Shown here one piece after another: positions 1 to 6,418 of a DNA stretch of 13,113 nucleotides. The position numbers and the translations under genes are program-made. Below the pieces are notes generated by a model. It was not told where the DNA came from. It ran no database searches and saw only the letters and a list, made by a program, of their open reading frames with translations. The first letter of the stretch is position 1, and each line of letters opens with the position of its first letter. Source of the stretch: JBIOJM01 sp044450785 (GTDB lineage: Bacteria; Planctomycetota; Planctomycetia; Isosphaerales; Isosphaeraceae); contig JBIOJM010000295.1 of NCBI GenBank assembly GCA_044450785.1, forward strand, positions 1 through 13,113, in the 5' to 3' direction.

Positions 1-137
1 CCCGCCGCGACGGCCCAGCCCCAGAGCTTGCGGGCCGATCCGGAACCGGACGAAGACCGTCGCGGCTTGGCGGGGCCTTTCAACGGATCGTCGCCCGCAG
101 AGCTCGGGGCGAGCGGCTCGGGGGAGTCGGGCGGCAT
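1..137 (-). CDS. N-terminal fragment of an unrecognised protein, probably membrane-anchored (runs off the window)
   Basis: Reading the minus strand from an ATG at 137-135, the frame stays open to the window edge and gives about 45 residues. The first 37 or so are rich in Pro, Ser, Gly and Lys/Arg (MPPDSPEPLAPSS..., then a basic Ser/Gly stretch). The frame then turns hydrophobic (KLWGWAVAAG) just before the edge, as expected where a transmembrane segment begins after a disordered cytoplasmic N-terminus. A GGAG lies about 7 nt upstream of the ATG. The gene is divergent from the sulfatase-fold gene at 343. Nothing in the fragment identifies a family. Many planctomycete membrane proteins and serine/threonine kinases have such low-complexity Pro/Ser-rich leaders, but that gives no function. 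The alternative is a chance open frame in GC-rich DNA. Confidence 0.5.
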   Translation of the reverse strand, partial: MPPDSPEPLAPSSAGDDPLKGPAKPRRSSSGSGSARKLWGWAVAA

Positions 138-184
138 GAGGGTCTCCGGGGCAAGGGAACAGTGTCGACCGTGCCGGTCGGGGT

Positions 185-197
185 TTCGCGACGCGAA
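185..197. repeat. 13-bp perfect inverted repeat in the divergent intergenic region
   Basis: TTCGCG-A-CGCGAA is a perfect 6-1-6 inverted repeat. It lies in the 205-bp gap between the minus-strand gene fragment and the sulfatase-fold gene, about 50 bp from the former's start and about 145 bp from the latter's. The heptamer GCGGCAC follows three times, at 199, 210 and 219. The position suits an operator for a divergent promoter, but GC-rich DNA makes short palindromes common and I see no convincing -10/-35 pair next to it. Confidence 0.3.
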
Positions 198-342
198 CGC
201 GGCACCTCGGCGGCACGCGCGGCACGCCGATCATCCCCGGGCGGGCGGCCGCGGTCAATACGCCCGCATCCGACTTCCCGCGCGTCGACCGCCGCGGATA
301 AACTAGTGGCGAGTCAGGCGCCGGCCGGGCCGGAGGATTGCT

Positions 343-2340
343 ATGGGTTCACGATCTGGAACCGCACCAGTTGAAACGCCCCGGGCGGCGGCGCGCGAGA
401 CCGAAGAAGGGTCACTTTCCGACCGCCCGGGACCGACGACGATCCTCCTTCTGGCGGTCTGGATCGGCCTGGCCACGGGATTCGTCGACCTGGGGCTCCT
501 GGTCCTCAAGAAGCGGCTGATCGACCACGACTTCTACCGACTCGGCGACGGTTTCCCCTGGATCATTCCCGCGGGGGTCGCGGCGCTGGTGTTGTTGCCC
601 GGGGCGGCGCTGGCCCTGCTCGCCCGATCACGGCGCGCGGGGGTTCCTCTCGGGATCGCCTTGAGTTTACCTTCGTTCGTCGGGTTTCTCGACGTGAGCG
701 CGAAGCTGCCCCTGGAGGTCTGGTCGTCTTTGCTGTTTTCGGCGGGGCTCGCCGCCCAGTTCGCCCGGCTCGTTGGCCCCCGCCGGTGCGCGTTTCTCCG
801 GTTCGCGCGCTTCACGGCCCCGCTGCTGGGTGGGGCCTTGCTGGCCCTCGCGCTGGCGACGTCCGGCGCCCGCGTATGGTCGGAGCACCGAGCGGCCGCC
901 GCACTGCCGGCGCCCCCTGCCGGAGCCCGAAACGTGCTGCTCATCGTCTGGGACACCGTCCGGGCGCGGAACCTGAGTCTTCACGGCTATGGCCGCCCTA
1001 CGACACCCAACCTGGAGCGGCTGGCGGCCCGGGGGGTGCGGTTCCAGCATGCGTTCTCGACCTCGCCCTGGACCCTGCCGTCGCACGCGAGCTTCTTCAC
1101 CGGACGGTGGCCCCACGAGCGTTCGGCCGGCTGGAAGACGCCGCTCGACGACAGAGAGCCCACGCTCGCCGGCCGGCTCGGCTCGCTCGGATATGACACG
1201 GCCGGGTTCGTCGCCAACCTCGATTACTGCGCACGAGAAACCGGCCTGGGCCGGGGCTTTACGCACGACGAGGATTACCCGCTGAGCGTATGGGAGGTCC
1301 TCACTCGCTACGTCGGCCTCGGGCGCAGGGTCGACCCGTTCTCCGTCGCGCTGGTGTGGGACAAGCTGGCGGCGAGGCGCGGGGGCGTGTCACGCCCGCA
1401 GCTCCCGATCTCGAAGGAGCACGCCAAGGGTGCCGCGGACGTCGACCGGGGATTCTTGGACTGGCTCTCCTGGCAGCGCACGCGCGGCCGCCCGTTCTTT
1501 GCCTTCCTGAACTACAACGACGCACACACGCCCTACGAGGTACCGGACGATTCGGCGTCAGGCTTCGGGATCCGGCCCTCGTCGTGGCGCGAACGACTTG
1601 TTTTTCACCAGTGGAACATGCTCGACAAGATGAAGCTGCCCTACCGTGACGTGCAGATGGCCGTCGACCTTTATGACGACTCCATTGCCTATCTCGACCG
1701 TCGGCTGGGGGTCCTGCTCGACGAGCTGCGGCGGCGCGGGTTGCTTGACGACACGGTGGTGATCGTGACCTCGGACCACGGGGAGCACCTCGGCGACCAC
1801 CTGCTGTTCTTCCACGGGTGCAGTCTGTACCGGCAGCTCGTCGAAGTCCCTCTGGTGGTTGTGAGCCCGATTCGCGTGCCGGCGGGCCGGGTGGTCACCG
1901 AGCCGGTGAGCCTGCGCGATCTGCCGGCGACGGTCCTCGACCTGGTCCGGCCGGGCCCGGCCGCCTCGTTTCCCGGGCGGTCGCTCGCCCGGTTCTGGGA
2001 GCCGCACGACGGAGCGGCCACGCCCGCGTTCGAACCCCTACTCATGGAGACGGAGGGGCCCACACTCCTCACCAACCAGGGCCGCGAACCGGTCGCCAAG
2101 GGCCCGATGAAGGCGATGGTCGCCGGCGGGATGCACTACATCCGTTCGGGCGACGGACGTGAAGAGCTGTACGCCCTGGGTGCCGACCCGGAGGAGCGGA
2201 CGAACGCGGCAGGCTTTCCGGAGGCAGAGAAGGCTCTTCAGGGGTTCCGAGGCGCTCTCAGGTCGATGCTCGGCACGCACCCGCCGGCTGAAGGCGACCC
2301 GATCAGAGCAGTCATGGAGACCACTCGAACTGGTTCCTGA
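343..2340 (+). CDS. Membrane-anchored sulfatase/alkaline-phosphatase-fold hydrolase
   Basis: A 665-residue protein of the sulfatase/alkaline-phosphatase superfamily, which hydrolyses or transfers sulfate or phosphate esters at a metal site. About five hydrophobic segments (near 33-55, 72-94, 101-118, 126-143 and 158-175) anchor it in the membrane, and the catalytic domain from about 196 probably faces the periplasm. Visible motifs are VWDT with metal-ligand candidate D204, the nucleophile loop TLPSHASFFTG at 244-254, NDAHTPY at 392-398 with H395, TSDHGEH at 476-482 with D478 and H479, and H491. The nucleophile position holds Thr244, not the Cys or Ser of formylglycine sulfatases (CxPSR type), so the substrate may be a phosphoester or phosphoglycerol group as in LtaS/EptA-like enzymes; that is inference. 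GGAGG 6 nt before the ATG fixes the start. The ceramidase-like gene follows after about 57 bp, probably in the same operon. Confidence 0.9.
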   Translation: MGSRSGTAPVETPRAAARETEEGSLSDRPGPTTILLLAVWIGLATGFVDLGLLVLKKRLIDHDFYRLGDGFPWIIPAGVAALVLLPGAALALLARSRRAGVPLGIALSLPSFVGFLDVSAKLPLEVWSSLLFSAGLAAQFARLVGPRRCAFLRFARFTAPLLGGALLALALATSGARVWSEHRAAAALPAPPAGARNVLLIVWDTVRARNLSLHGYGRPTTPNLERLAARGVRFQHAFSTSPWTLPSHASFFTGRWPHERSAGWKTPLDDREPTLAGRLGSLGYDTAGFVANLDYCARETGLGRGFTHDEDYPLSVWEVLTRYVGLGRRVDPFSVALVWDKLAARRGGVSRPQLPISKEHAKGAADVDRGFLDWLSWQRTRGRPFFAFLNYNDAHTPYEVPDDSASGFGIRPSSWRERLVFHQWNMLDKMKLPYRDVQMAVDLYDDSIAYLDRRLGVLLDELRRRGLLDDTVVIVTSDHGEHLGDHLLFFHGCSLYRQLVEVPLVVVSPIRVPAGRVVTEPVSLRDLPATVLDLVRPGPAASFPGRSLARFWEPHDGAATPAFEPLLMETEGPTLLTNQGREPVAKGPMKAMVAGGMHYIRSGDGREELYALGADPEERTNAAGFPEAEKALQGFRGALRSMLGTHPPAEGDPIRAVMETTRTGS

Positions 2341-2397
2341 AACCGTTGTTCCCACCATCGGGATGTCGTACTGGGCGAAAAGGAGCGCAGCTTGACG

Positions 2398-3717
2398 ATG
2401 AGAAACTTGAAGTGGACTTGCGTGCTGATCGGGGCGCTGGCGGCGCCCGCGGCTCTCGAAACGAGCGCCGCCGAGAGCACCGAATTCCGGGCGGGGGCGG
2501 CAGAGAAGGACATCACCCCTCCCACGGGAATCCCGATGTGGGGCTACGGTGCCCGGCACGACGCGCTGAGCGAGGGTACGCTCGACCCGCTCATGGCCAA
2601 GGCGATCGTCATCGCGGCGGGCGACGACAAGGTTGCGCTCGTCGGGATCGACCTGGGCCGCGGACCGACCGAAGAAATGATGAAGATCATCCGCCAGGAG
2701 GTCCTCGAGAACGCCGGCATCCGCAACGTTTTGATCACCGGCAGCCACACGCACCACGGGCCGGTCATCGAGTTGACCGACCTTCCCGGCCTGGGCAAGG
2801 GGAAGTTCGACGTCGCCGTTGCTTATGCCAAAAAACTGCCGCAGCTTCTCGTCGCGGCCATCCTCGACGCCGACAGGGACCTCAAGCCCGCCAAGGTTGG
2901 AGTCATGACCGAGTCGGTCACCCTGAACCGCAACCGGCACACCAAACGCGAGCCGAAGTCCACGGATCCGATGCTGGCCGTCGTCCGCTTCGACGACCCG
3001 GGCGGCAAACCGATCGCGGTCCTCGTCAACTTCGCCGCGCACCCGGTCATGACCGACGCCAAGGTCCTCAAGTACTCGGCCGACTACCCCGGTTTCCTCA
3101 AGAACAAGGTGGAAGCCGAGCTGTCCACCAAGTGCGTCTTCATGCAAGGGGCGTCCGGCGACATGAGCCCCAATCCGGGCACCGGTCCGTGGGAGCCGAG
3201 ACGCTTCGGCGAGACGGTCGCCGGCCACGTGATCGCCCTGGCCCGGTCGGCCAGGACCGAGACGCCGGCGCACCCCTCCGTCAAGGGCATGGTCGACACG
3301 TTTCAGTTCAAGACGCGCGTCGACCTGAGGGACCCCAGGGTCGCCGGTGTGTTCGAGAGGGGCTTCTTCCCCGAAATCACCCGCAACTACGTCAAGCTCT
3401 ACGGCGAAGCCCTGACGGTTGAGCTGAACACCGTGCTGATCAATGGCGAGCTCGCCCTGGTGGGAGGCTCGGGCGAGTTTTTCTGTAATCATGCCAACCG
3501 GCTCAAGGCGCGATCGTACGTCAAGCACACGCTGTTTTTCGGCTACTGCAACGGCCACGGGATGTATTTCCCCACCATCGAGGCCGCCTCGGAAGGGGGC
3601 TACGGCGCCGACCCGGGGGTCTCGCTGGCCGAGCTCGGGGCAGGGGAACGCATGATGGACAAGGCATTGCTCAATATCTACCTCCTGCAGGGGAAACTCT
3701 CCAGGGAACGGCGATAG
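2398..3717 (+). CDS. Secreted neutral/alkaline ceramidase-like hydrolase
   Basis: A 439-residue exported protein resembling the N-terminal catalytic domain of neutral/alkaline non-lysosomal ceramidases, zinc enzymes that cleave the amide bond of ceramide. Residues 1-25 form a signal peptide with a basic start, a hydrophobic core and a small-residue end near TSAA. The mature start, FRAGAAEKDITPP, is typical of the family. Further family motifs are GSHTHHGP (115-122, His ligands), NFAAHP (211-216, H215), GDMSPN (254-259, whose Ser matches the catalytic serine position), GEFF (E360) and FGYCNGHGMYFPT followed by EGGYG (Y402). Many relatives have Glu after GGY where this protein has Gly403. It lacks the long C-terminal domain of classical ceramidases, like many short bacterial members, so ceramide is not certain as substrate. 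AGGAG at 2381-2385 is 12 nt from this ATG but only 6 nt from an in-frame TTG at 2392, which is the alternative start. Confidence 0.87.
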   Translation: MRNLKWTCVLIGALAAPAALETSAAESTEFRAGAAEKDITPPTGIPMWGYGARHDALSEGTLDPLMAKAIVIAAGDDKVALVGIDLGRGPTEEMMKIIRQEVLENAGIRNVLITGSHTHHGPVIELTDLPGLGKGKFDVAVAYAKKLPQLLVAAILDADRDLKPAKVGVMTESVTLNRNRHTKREPKSTDPMLAVVRFDDPGGKPIAVLVNFAAHPVMTDAKVLKYSADYPGFLKNKVEAELSTKCVFMQGASGDMSPNPGTGPWEPRRFGETVAGHVIALARSARTETPAHPSVKGMVDTFQFKTRVDLRDPRVAGVFERGFFPEITRNYVKLYGEALTVELNTVLINGELALVGGSGEFFCNHANRLKARSYVKHTLFFGYCNGHGMYFPTIEAASEGGYGADPGVSLAELGAGERMMDKALLNIYLLQGKLSRERR

Positions 3718-3818
3718 CAAATTGAAGGCGATCTGGCATTCGAAGACCTATTCAAGGACGATGGACGGAGGCGAACCTCACCGCCCTCAGTCGCTCCCGA
3801 CCCTGCGGCGCCACCCCT

Positions 3819-3847
3819 TTGATTGGATCTATTTCATGGTTTATCTT
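3819..3847 (+). promoter_or_regulatory. Candidate sigma70-type promoter for the WD40 gene
   Basis: TTGATT (3819-3824), a 17-bp spacer and TATCTT (3842-3847) lie in a local AT-rich patch within a GC-rich region. The expected transcription start near 3854 would leave a leader of about 40 nt before the ATG at 3893. The promoter falls inside the open frame that extends upstream to 3722, which argues for the downstream start. Found by eye only. Confidence 0.45.
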
Positions 3848-3892
3848 GCTTGGCTGGCTCGCGACTGCAGAAAACAGTTAACGGAGGGCGCG

Positions 3893-5023
3893 ATGAGAAA
3901 CTCGACGGTCGTGGGCCTGTCTCTCCTGCTGGCGGGTCTGTGCGCGCGGTCCTCTGGTCAGGAGATCCAGCCTCGGTCGATCCTGAAGGGACACACGAGC
4001 CCTGTTTATTGCGTCGCGGTCGCTCCCGACGGCAAGACCTTGGCGAGCGGTAGTCGTGACGGGGTCGTCATCTGCTGGGACGTTCGAGAGGCACGACCGA
4101 AGTGGACGGTTCAGGCCCACGCGGACAACGGCAACGGCTACACCCAGGTCCTGTCCGTCGCCTTCTCACCCGACGGCACGACGCTGGCGAGCGGGGGATG
4201 GGATCAGACCGTGAAGCTCTGGGACGCGGTCACCGGCGAGGCCAAGCGGATGCTGCGCCACGAGAACTTGGTCTACTCCGTCGCCTTCTCGCCCGATGGG
4301 AAGACGCTGGCCAGCGGAGAGCACCAGGACGGCATCATTCGCCTCTGGGACGTACGGACCGGCCGGTTGAAGGCAGCCCTGAGCGGCGGTCCAGGCTCTG
4401 TGTGGTCCGTCGCTTTCTCGCCCGACGGGAAGACACTGGCCAGCGGAGCTTATCGCGTCTCCACGCTTGGTGTCGTTCAACTTTGGGACCTGACGAGTGG
4501 GAAAGTCAAGCTGGAGATCCACGCGCAACCGACGTTCGAGGTCGCCTTCTCGCCCGACGCAAAACTGCTGGCCAGCACGGGACGGCCAACGGGCGAACGA
4601 GGCCGGAGCGAGGCCCTGGTCAGGCTATGGGATGCCCAGACCGGTGTGTTGAAACGGACGTGGAAGGTTGGGGGAGAAGGCCGACACGTCGCGGGTGCCG
4701 TCGCATTCTCGCCCGATGGGCGGCTCGTGGCGAGCGGCAGTGGGGTCGGCGAACATTCCCACCAGAAGAGGCCCGGCACGCTCTACCTGTGGGACGTCGG
4801 CACCGGCCGATTGTTGTGGGAACAAGTATGCCATGATGGTGATGTGACCTCCGTGGCGTTCCTACCTGACGGAAAGACCATGGTCTCGGGGAGTCGTGAC
4901 AAGACCGTAAAACTGTGGGAGATCACCGGGCTACTTCGGTCCACTCAACACCAACCTTACATCACACGAGTGGGCACCGCCAGCGACAGATCAGGTCAAC
5001 TCAATACCTGCGTCACCACATGA
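3893..5023 (+). CDS. Secreted seven-bladed WD40-repeat protein
   Basis: A 376-residue protein made of a signal peptide (residues 1-23, ending near SSGQ) and seven WD40 repeats, enough for one closed beta-propeller. Repeats end in WD/WE-type dipeptides near residues 63, 111, 153, 199, 247, 302 and 343, and most contain VAFSPDGKTLASG. The propeller is a binding scaffold; no catalytic domain is attached and the partner is unknown. Blades 4-6 have long loops between strands (around 186-194, 229-241 and 283-295). GGAGGG 4 nt before the ATG and a promoter candidate at 3819-3847 support this start, although the frame is open from 3722. After the last blade a tail of about 30 residues has no propeller character, and its coding end overlaps the 3' end of the convergent DUF1501 gene by 28 bp. 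The nucleotide core gtcgccttctcgcccga recurs with small changes in five repeats. Confidence 0.9.
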   Translation: MRNSTVVGLSLLLAGLCARSSGQEIQPRSILKGHTSPVYCVAVAPDGKTLASGSRDGVVICWDVREARPKWTVQAHADNGNGYTQVLSVAFSPDGTTLASGGWDQTVKLWDAVTGEAKRMLRHENLVYSVAFSPDGKTLASGEHQDGIIRLWDVRTGRLKAALSGGPGSVWSVAFSPDGKTLASGAYRVSTLGVVQLWDLTSGKVKLEIHAQPTFEVAFSPDAKLLASTGRPTGERGRSEALVRLWDAQTGVLKRTWKVGGEGRHVAGAVAFSPDGRLVASGSGVGEHSHQKRPGTLYLWDVGTGRLLWEQVCHDGDVTSVAFLPDGKTMVSGSRDKTVKLWEITGLLRSTQHQPYITRVGTASDRSGQLNTCVTT

Positions 5024-6411
5024 CCGTCGACGTCGGTCAGGCGAAAGTCGCGGCCCGCGTATCGATAGACCAGCCGGGTGTGATCGATACCCATGAGATG
5101 CAGGATCGTCGCGTGGTAGTCATGGACGTGCACGGGGTTGGCGATGATGTTGATGCCGAACTCGTCGGTCTCGCCGAACGCGAATCCACCCTTGACACCC
5201 GCGCCCGCCAGCAGCGCCGAGAACGCCTTGGCGTAATGATTGCGGCCCTTGGTCTGGGGCGTGTCGGTCCAGGGGGTACGGCCGAATTCGGTGCAGATGG
5301 CCACCAGAGTTTGGTCCAGGAGTCCGCGGGCTTTGAGGTCCGCGAGCAAGGCCGCGATCGCCTGGTCGACGCGCAGCGCTTTGGGGCGGTGGTCCCCCAT
5401 GTCGCCGTGGGCATCCCAGTTGTTGTTCGACCCGGAGTCGATCAGCTCGACGACCCGCACCCCCCGCTCGATCAGCCGGCGGGCGATCAGGCATTGATAG
5501 CCGAACGAGGTCGTGTCGCCCGCGGCGACTCCGTACGACCCGAGCGTCGCCTTTGATTCGCGGCCGGTGTCGAGGGCTTCGGGCGCCTCGCGCATCATCC
5601 CTCTCGCGACGTCGTACGAGTTGATCCGGGCTCGGAGATCCGCATCCCCCGGACGCAGCGCGGCGTGCCGCTCGTTCCAGTCGCGCAGCATGAACTCTTC
5701 CAGCTCTTGCAAGCTCACGGAGCGCGCCTGCGATCGCAGGTCCGGGATCGGCTGCGGTCCCGGCACGATCCGCACGCCCTGGTGGATCGGCGGCAGGAAG
5801 CTGCTGTCCCAGACCTGGGTGCCGGCGTACGTCATGTGCTCGCAGAGCACGACGTAGGGGGGTAATGCCGCATTGAAGGTGCCCAGGCCATAGCTCAGCC
5901 ACGCGCCCAGGCCCGGCATGGGGACCGTGGCCGAGCCGGTGTGCATGGCCAGAACGGCCTGGAAATGCTCGACGATATCGGTATGCAACGAACGGATCAC
6001 GCAGAGGTCGTCGGCCATTGTTCCGAGGTGCGGGAACAATTCGCTGATCATGAGGCCGGACTCGCCGCAGGCCCGGAATCGAAACGGCGAGCCGAGCAGA
6101 GGGCGTTTTCCGGATTCGTCACTGCGCAGGCCGAAGGACGGAACCGGCTGCCCATGATGCCGGCTGAGCGCCGGCTTGTAGTCGAAGGTGTCGACGTGCG
6201 AGAACCCACCCGTCAGGAAAATCAGGATCAGGTTCTGGGCTTTCGCCGGATGGTGGGTCGGCCTGGGGGCGAGCAGGCCGCCGCCATTCAGCTCGGCCGC
6301 TTGCGCCAGCGCCCGGTAGAGGCCGATGCCGGATGTCGTCGCCCCGCAGACGGATGACTTCAGGAAGGTTCGGCGGCCGATCCCGGTCGTATCGCGGTTG
6401 GCTTTGTTCAT
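4996..6411 (-). CDS. DUF1501 family protein, Tat-exported
   Basis: A 471-residue DUF1501 protein, a family with an alkaline-phosphatase/sulfatase-like fold that is greatly expanded in planctomycetes and has no firmly assigned substrate. A twin-arginine signal (RRTFLKSS, residues 13-20) predicts folded export. Family motifs are LTGGFSHVDTFD (66-77), EFGRTP (375-380), GRNH (389-392), HDYHATILHLMGIDH (from 430) and a terminal YAGRDFRLTDVDG block. It begins 7 nt after the stop of the DUF1549/DUF1553 gene, the usual partner and order, so the two are probably co-transcribed and translationally coupled. An in-frame ATG at 6441, overlapping that gene by 23 nt, is the alternative start; neither has a strong Shine-Dalgarno. 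The 3' end overlaps the convergent WD40 gene, with no terminator visible between them. Confidence 0.93.
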   Translation of the reverse strand: MNKANRDTTGIGRRTFLKSSVCGATTSGIGLYRALAQAAELNGGGLLAPRPTHHPAKAQNLILIFLTGGFSHVDTFDYKPALSRHHGQPVPSFGLRSDESGKRPLLGSPFRFRACGESGLMISELFPHLGTMADDLCVIRSLHTDIVEHFQAVLAMHTGSATVPMPGLGAWLSYGLGTFNAALPPYVVLCEHMTYAGTQVWDSSFLPPIHQGVRIVPGPQPIPDLRSQARSVSLQELEEFMLRDWNERHAALRPGDADLRARINSYDVARGMMREAPEALDTGRESKATLGSYGVAAGDTTSFGYQCLIARRLIERGVRVVELIDSGSNNNWDAHGDMGDHRPKALRVDQAIAALLADLKARGLLDQTLVAICTEFGRTPWTDTPQTKGRNHYAKAFSALLAGAGVKGGFAFGETDEFGINIIANPVHVHDYHATILHLMGIDHTRLVYRYAGRDFRLTDVDGHVVTQVLS

Positions 6412-6418
6412 ACGCGGC

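Noticed and set aside
156..179. ECF-sigma-like promoter (GGAAC, 16 bp, GTC) on the plus strand
   Set aside because: The motifs are very short, the distance to the sulfatase-fold gene is about 165 nt, and no second copy supports it.
28..306. 92-codon plus-strand frame at the window start
   Set aside because: Arg/Gly/Pro-rich composition, no Shine-Dalgarno, and opposite a more plausible minus-strand N-terminus.
2038..3720. 560-codon open frame on the minus strand opposite the ceramidase-like gene
   Set aside because: It mirrors a strongly supported gene, its translation has no recognisable domain, and long antisense frames are normal in DNA with GC-biased third codon positions.
3722..3892. 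57-codon N-terminal extension of the WD40 protein
   Set aside because: It would hide the signal peptide and contains the promoter candidate; GGAGGG lies directly before the ATG at 3893.
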